Part shown: one piece after another, positions 42,584 to 53,200 of the stretch
How the letters are laid out: each line of letters begins with the position of its first letter
Position numbering within the stretch: the stretch's first letter is position 1
Origin: Bartonella clarridgeiae ATCC 51734
GTDB taxonomy: Bacteria > Pseudomonadota > Alphaproteobacteria > Rhizobiales > Rhizobiaceae
Direction of reading: 5' to 3'
DNA: 64,000 bases
NCBI RefSeq assembly: GCF_000518185.1
Contig: NZ_JADC01000010.1
Span: 222,955 to 286,954, forward strand
The notes under the pieces: generated by a model
What the model was told of the DNA's origin: nothing
The model's database searches: none
What the model saw: only the letters and a program-made list of their open reading frames with translations
Position numbers and translations under genes: made by a program

Positions 42584-43165
42584 TTATGGATTTTCCTTAC
42601 CTTTCAGGAAATAAATATTACTAGAAAATGAAATTTTAGCTGCAGCTTTCTTTTTTCCATCTAATTTAGATGTAATGATCGGGACTATACTGTCATTTCG
42701 CAATTTACCGAATAGAATTTTATCAGCTATGGCAGAATTAGTTATTTTAAAGTTAACTTCCAGATCAATCAATCGTGCCTTAAGCCAAAAATTGACTGAT
42801 GATTAATTGGAATAAAGTTCAAATAGAATAACAGTGTATCTAACCGATTATGAAATTCCAGTACAGATAACCGATTAATTGCTTCTATATTATCATCATT
42901 GCGATATACTTTATAAATCCAATAGCTGATTTTATCACATCTGAGGTATCAACGTTAGCTATCATGATTAAAATACTACAGCAATCAATTTTCTTACCAT
43001 TATGGTCTGTTAATTTACCATAATCCATCACCTACAATAAAATATTTAAACACCTTTGGATGAAACTTCTCAATCTCACCCAACAATATTATCATCACAA
43101 CCGCGTAAGAATTCTGAGTAAAAACATCTGTAAAAAGATCACAAGAATATGATATAGTTTAAACC
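42584..43165 (-). pseudogene. clpA: ClpA (Clp protease ATPase subunit), C-terminal remnant
   Basis: Minus-strand frames, read in order from 43165 down, spell the second AAA+ module of ClpA with shifts and stops. They read DLFTDVFTQNSYAVV, then GEIEKFHPKVFKYFIV, then VMDYGKLTDHNGKKID with LIMIANV and IKSAIGF. Further on come EAINRL with LEFHNRLDTLL, then LKARLIDLEVNFKITNS, then AIADKILFGKL. Each matches ClpA blocks such as YAVVLLDEIEKAHPDVF and VMDYGKLTDNNGKKIDF. About 40-50 codons are missing before AIADKILFGKL. Several frameshifts and stops rule out function. The N-terminal half and clpS are not recognisable. Confidence 0.87.
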
Positions 43166-43543
43166 TTTAAGATTTTAATATAACGTCATGTATAATAGCA
43201 ACATTATGCTTATTTATCCCTAATTTTTGCCTTTTTTATCATGTATATAATATAAGATAGGAGGTTGATATTTTATTTTTTCACCATTATAATTTTGCCT
43301 CCCTATCGTAATTGCATGCTCGTTATAAAGTTCGAATTATAACTATTGTAATACGGTTGCACATAGCATAAAAGCTCTCCTTTACGATTAGATTCTTTAT
43401 ACTCAGATTAAATTGGGTGTAAAAACTCATAAAATGATGCTTATAAATAAATTAGTAATATCATTCGTCTAAATTATACAAAACAAACTAAAATAAAAAA
43501 GATATTAATGAAAATTTGCTAGTATAAATAGGATATTATATAA
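43166..43543. other. Spacer, probably former clpA 5' half or clpS
   Basis: This AT-rich gap lies between the clpA remnant and the carboxypeptidase gene. In relatives clpS and the rest of clpA occupy this place. I saw no certain ClpS text. The promoter of the downstream gene must lie near its end. Confidence 0.4.
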
Positions 43544-44893
43544 GTGTATATTAATTGGCGAAAAATTGCGCGTTGCTATAAAAAAGTAGTAATTCCTCTT
43601 ATTGTTTTAGTTATTTCTTACTCTTGGGCATTAGCCACTCCTAAAGAGGCTCATCCGGATAAATATGCAGCTATAGTTATAGATGCAAATACAGGAAAGA
43701 CATTATTTCAAGCTAATGCAACTCTGAAGCGTTATCCTGCTTCTTTAACAAAAATGATGACGCTATACATGATCTTTGAGGCTATGAAAAACCGTCGTAT
43801 AACACCAAATACGCCCATTCCTATTTCTAATTATGCAGCAACACGACCACCGACAAAAATGGGTATTAAGGCAGGACAAACAATTTCTGTAGAATCTGCT
43901 GCAAAAGCCCTTATTACAAAGTCAGCAAATGATGTAGCTACTGCTATTGGTGAATATCTTGGTGGAAGTGAACAAAAATTTGCTCAAATGATGACAGTAA
44001 AAGCACGCAAACTTGGTATGAAAAATACTCGTTTCGCTAATGCTTCAGGTCTCCCAGACACACGTAATTATTCTACAGCACAAGACATGGCTACTTTAGC
44101 ATTAGCCTTACGCAAGCATTTTCCAGAACAATATAAATTATTTAAAATGACACATTTTAGGTTTCGTGGACAGACAATTAATAGCCACAATACATTAATC
44201 AAAACAATAAAAGGTATTGATGGAATTAAAACAGGCTATACACAAATGTCGGGTTCTAATTTAGCAACATCAATGCGTATCGATGGACGTTCTATTGTTG
44301 CTGTCGTTATGGGAGGAAAATCATCTACCACACGTGACATTCATATGGCTAGCTTATTGAAACAATATTTACCAAAAGCAAGTCGCACAAAAACTGATGA
44401 ACATTTGGTAGCTACAACCCACTATAAACTACCCACCGGATCTGCAACACCTATACCGATTATAAAAAACAATTTAATCAATTCTGATGACGAAATTTCT
44501 ACCCTTTTAACAGCACTGGCAGAACAGCCTAACAATTCCAATACAGCTATAGCCGCTGTAAACCAAGTCATTATACCAATTCCTAATCCTCACAAAACTG
44601 AAACTATCAAGGTGAATAAAATTATTTCTGCTTCTTTATCTAAAAACAGTGGATGGGCTGTTCAAATTGGCTCTCTTCCTAATGAAGAACAAGCCAAGAC
44701 TCTGCTTTCAAAAGCAAAGAGCATTGCCCGTTCCACTTTAAAACATACATCTCCCCATATGCAGCTTTTTGAAAAAGATGGGCATCATTATTATCGTGCT
44801 CGATTTATTGGATTTCTATCAAAAAAAGCCGCACTTAATACTTGTGTTACTTTGAAGAAAGCAAATTTTAACTGCTATACTGTAGCTTATTAA
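43544..44893 (+). CDS. D-alanyl-D-alanine carboxypeptidase with SPOR domain
   Basis: A 449-residue penicillin-binding protein of the S11 family that trims peptidoglycan stem peptides. The start is GTG, followed by a signal segment (about 12-31, cut near ALA). The active-site motifs are SLTK (Ser67-Lys70), SAN (127-129) and KTG (229-231). Residues about 370-449 form a SPOR peptidoglycan-binding domain (SGWAVQIGSLPNEEQAKTLL). This two-domain layout is common in Rhizobiales. Confidence 0.93.
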   Translation: MYINWRKIARCYKKVVIPLIVLVISYSWALATPKEAHPDKYAAIVIDANTGKTLFQANATLKRYPASLTKMMTLYMIFEAMKNRRITPNTPIPISNYAATRPPTKMGIKAGQTISVESAAKALITKSANDVATAIGEYLGGSEQKFAQMMTVKARKLGMKNTRFANASGLPDTRNYSTAQDMATLALALRKHFPEQYKLFKMTHFRFRGQTINSHNTLIKTIKGIDGIKTGYTQMSGSNLATSMRIDGRSIVAVVMGGKSSTTRDIHMASLLKQYLPKASRTKTDEHLVATTHYKLPTGSATPIPIIKNNLINSDDEISTLLTALAEQPNNSNTAIAAVNQVIIPIPNPHKTETIKVNKIISASLSKNSGWAVQIGSLPNEEQAKTLLSKAKSIARSTLKHTSPHMQLFEKDGHHYYRARFIGFLSKKAALNTCVTLKKANFNCYTVAY

Positions 44894-44926
44894 AAAATTT
44901 TTAAATTCTACGTTAAGGATAGTACT

Positions 44927-45202
44927 ATGAAACATAATGCTACTACCCCATCTGAAAAAGAAAAACTATTAAAGCAACCATCTCTTCTTTCATTACGATC
45001 TCTTCACGAAGCTGCAACGAAACTTGCTAATTTAAAGCATAACTCAACTACATTAAGCACTCATTCTCTTGTAAGCCTTCTCCTTTGCCAGACGACTCGA
45101 AATCGCCGTTTAGCAATGCCTTCTGTACGCATTCACTTACGTGTTGCAAGCCGAACCGGCAATGTACCTGTTAAACTCCGCCTAGGAGCAACAAATAGAT
45201 AA
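44927..45202 (+). CDS. Hypothetical small protein
   Basis: A 91-residue open frame, 33 bases after the carboxypeptidase and preceded by AAGGATAG. The product is basic and rich in Leu, Thr and Ser (SLLSLRSLHEAATKLANL), with no membrane segment. I do not recognise it. It could be a real small gene co-transcribed with its neighbour or the tail of a decayed one. Confidence 0.4.
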   Translation: MKHNATTPSEKEKLLKQPSLLSLRSLHEAATKLANLKHNSTTLSTHSLVSLLLCQTTRNRRLAMPSVRIHLRVASRTGNVPVKLRLGATNR

Positions 45203-45615
45203 CCTGTAGTTAAATTCCGCAAAAGTTATTTTACAAAATAATATTCATTTATTATCCATGATTTTAAAAATTTAAATAATAAATCCTTGTCTTAAAAGCC
45301 GTAAAGATTACGCTATGAGTTCTCATTTATGCAAATGATATTGTTACTGTCAATTTTTAAGCAACATTATTCTTAAAAGAAAAGTTAAAATATTATATCT
45401 CATTGGATTTTTAACACCAAACAAATTAAATTAAACTTTTCACTATAAAAAAGAAAATCCCTATTAGAGACTAGCAATAACATTTAATACTGTTAAATTG
45501 CTCAATAAAAAACTCTTTTTCAATAATGTATTACTGTTTAGGTAAGCATACGCATATTATTGATATTATTGAACTTCTTTACCAAATTAATGCTATCTTT
45601 ATACACTAGGTGTGT
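45203..45615. other. AT-rich spacer
   Basis: This gap separates the small hypothetical gene from sdaA, which converge. I see no gene and no clear terminator. Confidence 0.45.
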
Positions 45616-47013
45616 TTAACAAGATAAAACATTAAGCGCAAGACCACCTTGGCTTGTTTCTTTATAACGTTCACTCATATCATGTCCTGTCTGACGCATT
45701 GTTTCAATACAAGTATCGAGAGAAACAAAATGTCTTCCATTGCCATGTAAAGCAAGAGAAGAAGCTGTTACAGCTTTAACAGCACCCATTGCATTACGTT
45801 CAATACAAGGAATCTGCACAAGACCAGCAACTGGATCACATGTCATACCTAAATGATGCTCAAGAGCAATTTCAGCTGCATTTTCAATTTGCGCTGGCGT
45901 ACCACCCAATGCAGCTGTTAATCCCGCTGCAGCCATAGCAGATGCTGTTCCAATTTCACCCTGACAACCGACCTCAGCACCAGAGATAGAGGCATTATGT
46001 TTAATGATACCACCTATAGCTGCGGCCGTTAACAAAAAATTATGTATTCCTTCTCTATCTGAACCATCATGAAATTGAGTATAATAGCGTAAAACAGCCG
46101 ATACAACACCAGCTGCACCATTTGTCGGTGCAGTAACAATACGACCACCAGCCGCATTCTCCTCATTCACTGCCATAGCGTATACAGAAAGCCAATCATT
46201 TGCTAAAAGTGGTTGATTGGAATTTTTTTTCTGATCCTCCAACAGCTTATCATGAAGCTTTTTAGCTCGTCTTGAGACACGCAATTGACCTGGTAATTCA
46301 CCCTCCTGTAAAAGCCCTCTATCAATACAATTTATCATGGCACAAAAAATCTCATCAAGCGCAGTATTAAAGGCAGTATGCTCCATTTTTGTTTCTTCAT
46401 TTATACGCTTCATTTCAGCAATTGATAAACCTGAAGTTCTTGCCATCGATAACATTTTATCAGCAGAATCAAAAGGATATGGCACCTGTGATGTTTTTAA
46501 TTTTGTATTATATTCTACACGATTTAGTTCATCCTCAGTCACAACAAAACCACCACCAACAGAATAATAAATCTGCCGTAAAAGAACATTCTTTTCGGCA
46601 TTAAGTCCTTCAAAGGCAAGACCATTAGCATGCCCAGGTAAAGTCTTTTTTCTTTCAAAAATAAGATCACTTTCTAGATCAAACTGATAAACAGGATGGC
46701 CTTCTGGTTGCACTTTTTTTTCACGTCTAACTTGTTCGAAAAGCAATCCTATACGATCAGGATCAACAGTAGAGGCCTTTTCACCTAAAAGCCCTAATAC
46801 AACAGCCCTATCGGTAGCGTGACCAATTCCTGTAAAAGCTAATGAACCATGAAGATAAACACGAATATGAGAAATCTTAAGATGAGATAGCTGAGAAAAA
46901 TTCCTTGCAATAATCTCTTGCAAAAACCTATTAGCAGCTAACATTGGACCCATTGTGTGAGAACTAGAGGGACCAATGCCAATTTTAAAAATTTCAAAGA
47001 CAGATAAAAACAC
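45616..47013 (-). CDS. sdaA: L-serine dehydratase (iron-sulfur type)
   Basis: A 465-residue enzyme converting L-serine to pyruvate and ammonia. The N-terminal beta domain starts [22 protein letters not shown]. The C-terminal alpha domain has the cluster cysteines in [16 protein letters not shown] and [18 protein letters not shown], so both domains are fused as in gammaproteobacterial SdaA. It supplies pyruvate from an amino acid. A possible 31-codon reading frame precedes it on the same strand. Confidence 0.95.
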   Translation of the reverse strand: MFLSVFEIFKIGIGPSSSHTMGPMLAANRFLQEIIARNFSQLSHLKISHIRVYLHGSLAFTGIGHATDRAVVLGLLGEKASTVDPDRIGLLFEQVRREKKVQPEGHPVYQFDLESDLIFERKKTLPGHANGLAFEGLNAEKNVLLRQIYYSVGGGFVVTEDELNRVEYNTKLKTSQVPYPFDSADKMLSMARTSGLSIAEMKRINEETKMEHTAFNTALDEIFCAMINCIDRGLLQEGELPGQLRVSRRAKKLHDKLLEDQKKNSNQPLLANDWLSVYAMAVNEENAAGGRIVTAPTNGAAGVVSAVLRYYTQFHDGSDREGIHNFLLTAAAIGGIIKHNASISGAEVGCQGEIGTASAMAAAGLTAALGGTPAQIENAAEIALEHHLGMTCDPVAGLVQIPCIERNAMGAVKAVTASSLALHGNGRHFVSLDTCIETMRQTGHDMSERYKETSQGGLALNVLSC

Positions 47014-47080
47014 TACTCACCTCAAAATCAAATGCAGATCTTGAGTACATGTTTTTTCATTATTCTTATTCTCATTAAAA

Positions 47081-47176
47081 TTAAATTGTAAAGTAAACTA
47101 AAAAAATAACAGCCATAAACATGAACGTAGCACGTCTTGCTACCATCCAACAGCCTTTTTCTATAGCATTTTCCAT
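47081..47176 (-). CDS. Possible 31-residue membrane peptide upstream of sdaA
   Basis: A short frame MENAIEKGCWMVARRATF followed by a hydrophobic stretch ending LVYFTI. It begins with ATG preceded by AAGGA at proper spacing and ends 67 bases before sdaA on the same strand. The charged N-terminus plus a single hydrophobic segment resembles small membrane peptides. It could instead be a leader peptide or chance. I do not recognise a family. Confidence 0.35.
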   Translation of the reverse strand: MENAIEKGCWMVARRATFMFMAVIFLVYFTI

Positions 47177-47361
47177 ATCTAATCCTTAAGGAATAAACGA
47201 TAACCCAAAATAATTATATATTCTTAATATGTGAAATATAGTAAAATAAGTGTTAACACGCAACATTAAAATAAAATGCAAAATTAGAAATCCCATGAAA
47301 TATTTTGTATCATGCCTTAGGCCTTTCAAATTTTATACTCAAACGAATAAAAAATACCTAA

Positions 47362-48048
47362 TTAGCATGATTGAACAAAACGCACAAAATTTTTGATCGG
47401 TTCACGCTCAGTCTCAAAATTATTCTCTGGAGCATTCGCATCACGATAACCAAGGGCCATACCGCAAATAATACGCTGTTCAGGAGACACTGACAAAAGT
47501 GCACACAATTGCTTATGGTAATCAGCAAATGCAGCTTGGGGACACGTATCTAACCCAAAGCCACGTGCAACTAGCATAATCGTTTGCATAAACATACCTA
47601 AATCAAGCCAACTACCAATCTCCATATCTTGATCCATTGTGAACAAAAGCCCAACAGGTGCACCAAAAAATGAAAAATTCCGCGCTTGTTGACGAATCAT
47701 CTTTTCTTGCTCACCTTTTTGAATACCAAGACTTTTATAAAGATCCAAACCAACTTTTCTACGTCGAGAAATATAAGGCTCACGCCATTTACGTGGATAA
47801 TATTGGTATTCACGCTCCCCTTTTATACCCGATAATATAAGTTGTGAAAGTTCTTCTCCTACTTTCTGCAATGCATCGCTTGTTAAAACAATCACTTTCC
47901 AAGGTTGAAGATTTGTTCCAGATGGAGCCCGCGCCCCAAATTTTAATATTTCCTCGATTATTTCTTGCTCAACAGGTTGATCAGTAAAGGCTCGAATTGA
48001 TTTTCGTGACAGAACGGATTGAAAAATATTAACAGTAGAATCCTTCAT
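47362..48048 (-). CDS. Nitroreductase family oxidoreductase
   Basis: A 228-residue FMN-dependent enzyme of the NfsA/NfsB fold. The N-terminal RKSIRAFTDQPVEQEIIEEIL with GARAPSGTNLQPWKVIVLT is the family's flavin site. The C-terminal LGYRDANAPENNFETEREPI is also typical. The physiological substrate (quinone, nitroaromatic or flavin) cannot be read. It is transcribed alone. Confidence 0.9.
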   Translation of the reverse strand: MKDSTVNIFQSVLSRKSIRAFTDQPVEQEIIEEILKFGARAPSGTNLQPWKVIVLTSDALQKVGEELSQLILSGIKGEREYQYYPRKWREPYISRRRKVGLDLYKSLGIQKGEQEKMIRQQARNFSFFGAPVGLLFTMDQDMEIGSWLDLGMFMQTIMLVARGFGLDTCPQAAFADYHKQLCALLSVSPEQRIICGMALGYRDANAPENNFETEREPIKNFVRFVQSC

Positions 48049-49311
48049 TGTTCTTACTTTCTCTTATATGAAATACAATTTAAATGTCGCTTTTCTTTTA
48101 TTTAGTGAAACAAAATGAAAAATTCTTACACTTCCTTAATTCAGTATTTCCAGTCAATTGGATAAGGTAAATTTGTTAGTTACCTGCTCTACCCGCTAAC
48201 CTTATTTCATATTTTTGTCTAACTTGTTATAACTTTCTTTCACAACACGTTATACAAAAAATATAATAAAATCAATAAATTATATATTTTTAAAATCATT
48301 TTCAGAAATCATACTTTAATGCATGTTTCAATTTCATGTCCTTTATAAAAACTCGCCACGTGTTAAAGGAACAAACAATGATGCAGATATCATAATGTAC
48401 ATAAATATTCAATAAAGTATAAAATAGCTTACATTATAACAATAACAGCACATAAATCGCATAACATGCTCTTATGACAACATCATAAAAAAACTCATCA
48501 AGATTACAGTAAGTTAAAACTATCAATAAAACCAGTGATATGTAATTTTGGAGATCTTAGCTTATTTAACAACTGGCTTGTTAATTGCAAAAATACGATT
48601 TTTTAGAAAAAAATTTATAACAACATAGAAATTGAATAAAGATTCAAGCACACTGCAAAACATATCGTATCAAATTAAAAAGAAATATGACATCTCTTTA
48701 GTACTTATTATTTACTTTGTTCTGCATAAAATTGTGCTATAAAGCATGATGACTGAATTTAATAACCAATATAATCTCTATAACTTCTCATAAGTTTTTA
48801 TCTCCTTATAAAAATGCTATAATACGTAGTATAGATAGTAATTCTAATATATGGTTTCCCTGTTTAAATAACAGATAATTTTGAATACATCTCTACTGTG
48901 ATTAACAGTTTAATTGCCTCACACTTATTGTAGCAATATATGTTATTTTATTATTGAAAATATGTAAAACTCATCCACGCTAAATTTGATGTTAGTTACC
49001 TTAAGATCAAAAGAGAAGATAACTATTTACAGCAGTTCTGATTATTAAAATAAAGTAGCTAAAATCACTCAGCTCAATTTTGAGTTTAGTATTACTCAAT
49101 CTAAGTTTCGATTTAGTGCTTTTTAGCTTTAAACTTAATTTTCTTTTACATCAATTAAGTATCACTAAAATGAACACTCTAAATTTGAAAACACTAAGCT
49201 ACTCAGGAATTATTTTTACATTCACCAATTGTAGCGAGCATTAAAACGTTAAAATGTAATCTTTTTAAATAGGATTCTATTAAAATTTTAGTCAAACTTA
49301 TAAAACTTAGA
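48049..49311. other. Long AT-rich gap without a recognisable gene
   Basis: About 1.26 kb lies between the nitroreductase and a MerR gene. A minus-strand fragment at about 48564-48670 reads like a membrane helix but is too short to name. Nested inverted repeats lie at 49112-49169. No RNA gene is recognised. Confidence 0.45.
49112..49169. repeat. Nested inverted repeats
   Basis: TTTAGTG (49112-49118) pairs with CACTAAA (49163-49169). Inside it, CTTAATT (49134-49140) pairs with AATTAAG (49153-49159). Both arms are perfect 7-mers. It lies about 140 bases beyond the stop of the MerR gene. Its role is unknown; AT-rich background makes chance plausible. Confidence 0.3.
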
Positions 49312-49698
49312 TTAATGATTAACTCCTAACTCAGCCAAACTCTCAAAAAAAATCTCTTCGATACGTTCTAAATCATGCAATAAATCATCAATATCGCGCC
49401 GCATCTGTTGCAAATCAGCGCGTTTTTTATTAACATCCGCAATTAATTCTTTAAGTCTTTTTTCATTATTAGGCGGTTTCCTATCCATTGCTAATATATT
49501 AGATATCTCAGATAAAGAAAAATTAACCCTTCTAGCCTGTAATATTTGCTTTAATTTATAACGATCCGTTTGTGTATACAATCGCTTATACCCACGCCGA
49601 AAAGGTATAAGTAATCCTTTTTCTTCATAATAACGCAAAGTCCGAGCAGTTATTGAAAATTCTCGCATTAAATCATTAATTGAATAATATCCCTGCAT
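49312..49698 (-). CDS. MerR family transcriptional regulator
   Basis: A 128-residue DNA-binding protein. The winged helix-turn-helix occupies about 5-70 (YSINDLMREFSITARTLRYYEEKGLL) and a coiled coil for dimerisation about 75-118. There are no cysteines, so it is not a metal sensor, and no effector domain is present. Short MerR proteins of this type occur in Rhizobiales, often controlling acyl-CoA metabolism genes. No target gene is adjacent. Confidence 0.85.
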   Translation of the reverse strand: MQGYYSINDLMREFSITARTLRYYEEKGLLIPFRRGYKRLYTQTDRYKLKQILQARRVNFSLSEISNILAMDRKPPNNEKRLKELIADVNKKRADLQQMRRDIDDLLHDLERIEEIFFESLAELGVNH

Positions 49699-50268
49699 TC
49701 TAATATTCTGCTTAATAAATAAACTATATTGTTACCCAATACGTTTTATACCAAATTTTGTTAGTATTTTTCTTATTGCTTTATTTTTAAAGATGAAAAA
49801 TATGATTTTTTTCAACAAGATAAGTACTATATATAAAATTAATTACCTGTTGAATTATTTTAGAAGAACTGCTTACTATTTTTTTGTATTAACTTTGTAA
49901 TTTTTAAAGAAAATATAAATTGAAACAAACTTTGCTAAAAAATCATATCTTCTTATCAGATAATCTAACTTCTTCATCTTATTTCTTGGAGGATAATAAT
50001 CGACTCCATCTATTTTATAGATCTTTCAATTTTAAATACACCAAAATAAATTTTCTCTCCATTATATAAAGATTGAAAGCTTATAATAAAGTGCTGATAT
50101 TATAATAAAAAATCTTATTTACATAAAAATTTCTTAAATCTACAATCATTTTATAAAATTTATAAAAATACACTTATCAGAAAAATACGCTATTTCTGAG
50201 TTTTAAAGTTCAATAAAAACGCCTAATTTTATTCAAACGTCTCATATCATTTTTTAACATATATTAAA
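49699..50268. other. AT-rich spacer after rpoC
   Basis: About 570 bases lie between rpoC and the MerR gene, both on the minus strand. In many relatives rpsL-rpsG-fusA follows rpoC, but none is here. I see no gene and no strong terminator. Confidence 0.45.
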
Positions 50269-53200
50269 TCATTCAGCAGCACTAGTTGTCATATTTGTTA
50301 ACATAGCTTTCGCGGTTTCGCCATCACTGGATTTGCGGCGCTCATTCACAATCAGATCATCACGAACGGTAGCAATACGACGAATTTGGGCAATCGTACT
50401 ACCTGTACCTGCAGGTATAAGCCGACCAACAATAACATTTTCCTTAAGCCCTTGCAGAGTATCAATTTTTCCAGAAACTGCTGCTTCAGTGAGCACACGC
50501 GTTGTTTCCTGAAATGACGCTGCTGAAATAAAAGAGGGTGTCTGAAGAGATGCTTTTGTAATTCCAAGAAGTATAGGATTACCTACTGCAGGTCTTTTAC
50601 CTTCGGCAATCAGATTATCATTGATTTCATCTAATTCAATGCGATCAACATGATCACCTGAAATATAACCAGAATCACCAGATTCCGTAATTTCAACCTT
50701 TTGCAACATCTGTCGAACAATCACTTCAATATGCTTATCATTGATCAAAACACCCTGCAAACGATAAACTTCCTGAATCTCATTAACAAGATAAGATGCT
50801 AAAGCTTCAACACCTTTAATAGCTAAAATATCATGAGGTGCTGGATTACCATCAAGGATATAATCACCTTTTTCAATCTGATCACCTTCTTGCAAATGAA
50901 ATAATTTACCTTTCGGAATTAAATATTCTACTGGTTCAAAGGATTCATCATGTGGTTCAATGATAATACGGCGCTTATTTTTGTAACCACGACCAAACCG
51001 AACTGTACCACTAATTTCAGCAATAATAGCATGATCTTTTGGACGACGTGCTTCAAAGAGCTCAGCGACACGTGGCAAACCACCCGTAATATCTTTAGTT
51101 TTAGCACTTTCCATTGGCAAGCGTGCAATAACATCACCTGCCTTAACATAGGAACCAGGTTCAACAGAGAGAATCGTCTCTATCGACATCATATAACGAG
51201 CCTCACCCCCTTTATACAATTTGGCAATAGTTTCACCCTTCTCATCTGTATGAATGATAATTGCTGGTTTTAGTTCAGCACCACGTGGATTAGCACGCCA
51301 ATCAATAACCAAACGCTTAGTAATACCTGTAGATTCATCAGCTGTTTCAGTAACTGACAAGCCATCAACCATATCTTCGAAACCTATATAACCATCAACT
51401 TCAGTCAAAATTGGCCGTGTATAAGGATCCCACTCTGCTATACGCTGTCCACATTTTACAACATCACCATCATCAACGAAGATGCGTGCACCATAACTAA
51501 TGCGATGCACAACACGCTCTTTACCAGACTCATCCTTAATCAGAATAGCCATATTGCGCCCCATAACCACCAAATGGCCCTCAGAATTTCGAACTACATT
51601 GCGGTTACGAATTTCTATCGTACCCTCATAAGACGCTTCGAAATAAGATGAGTCAACGACCTGTGCTGTTCCACCTAAGTGGAAAGTACGCATCGTAAGC
51701 TGAGTTCCTGGTTCACCAATTGATTGAGCTGCAATAACACCAACTGCTTCCCCTTGATTAACTAATGTTCCACGTGCTAAATCACGACCATAGCACTTAG
51801 CGCAAACACCAAGACGCGTCTCACAGGTCAAAGCAGAACGTATTTGAACAGACTGAATTCCTGCTTCTTCAATCTTAGCAACATCAGATTCTTCGATCAT
51901 TGCATCACCCTCAAGGATAACCTCACCAGAAATCGGATGCAAAATATCAATAAGCGCTGTACGACCAAGAATTCTCTGACCAAGAGAAGCAACAATTTGT
52001 CCTGAATCAACAATCGGCTGCATAGTAAGACCTTTTACAGTACCACAATCAACCGCTGAAATAATAGCATCTTGTGCAACATCAACAAGACGCCGCGTCA
52101 GATAACCAGAGTTAGCAGTCTTTAATGCAGTATCAGCAAGTCCTTTACGTGCACCATGAGTTGAATTGAAGTACTCATTAACAGTTAAACCTTCTTTAAA
52201 ATTAGAAATAATAGGTGTTTCAATAATTTCACCTGACGGTTTTGCCATCAACCCACGCATTCCAGCCAATTGTCTCATCTGACTAGCAGAACCACGCGCA
52301 CCAGAATGCGACATCATATAAATTGAATTCATCTGCCGTTTACGACCTGTTTTAGAATCAAATTCAACTGCCTGAATACGCTTCATCATCTCATCGGCAA
52401 CACGATCGGTACATTTACCCCAAGCATCAACAACTTTGTTATATTTCTCACTTTGGGTAATTAAACCATCACTATATTGTTGCTCATACTCCTTAGCAAG
52501 AGCTTCCGTTTCTGCTACTAGACGAGACTTACTATCAGGAATAACCATATCGTCTTTACCAAATGAAATTCCAGCACGACAAGCATGCGAAAAACCAAGC
52601 TGCATGATACGATCACAGAAAATCACCGTTTCTTTCTGCCCACAGTGTCTATAAACTTGGTCAATCATTTTAGAAATGTTCTTTTTAGTCATTTCCTGAT
52701 TAACAATATCAAACGAAATATTCGGATTTTTTGGTAAAAGCTCACCAATAATTAAACGACCAGGCGTTGTATTGTAGAGTTTGGAAACAACCTCACCATC
52801 CTTATTGATACCTTTAAAACGGCCTTTAATTTTTGTATGCAAAGTTACAACTTTGTTTTCCAAAGCGTGATGCAACTCACCCATATCTGCAAAAGCCATC
52901 CCTTCACCCGGCTCTTTTTCAGAAACAATGGAAAGGTAGTAAAGACCAAGAACCATATCCTGTGATGGAACAATAATCGGCGCACCATTAGCTGGGTGAA
53001 GAATATTATTGGTTGACATCATCAAAACACGAGCTTCAAGCTGTGCTTCAAGAGAAAGAGGAACGTGAACAGCCATCTGATCACCGTCAAAATCCGCATT
53101 AAAAGCTGTACACACTAACGGATGAAGTTGTATGGCTTTCCCTTCAATCAAGATAGGTTCAAAAGCCTGAATTCCTAAACGGTGAAGCGTTGGTGCACGA

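Noticed and set aside
42584..42772. 62-codon minus-strand open frame as a separate small gene
   Set aside because: Its text (AIADKILFGKL) is the C-terminal end of ClpA, so it is part of the clpA pseudogene.
48564..48670. Minus-strand fragment resembling a membrane helix of a GtrA-like protein
   Set aside because: About 35 residues with weak resemblance only and no second block in the gap to support it.
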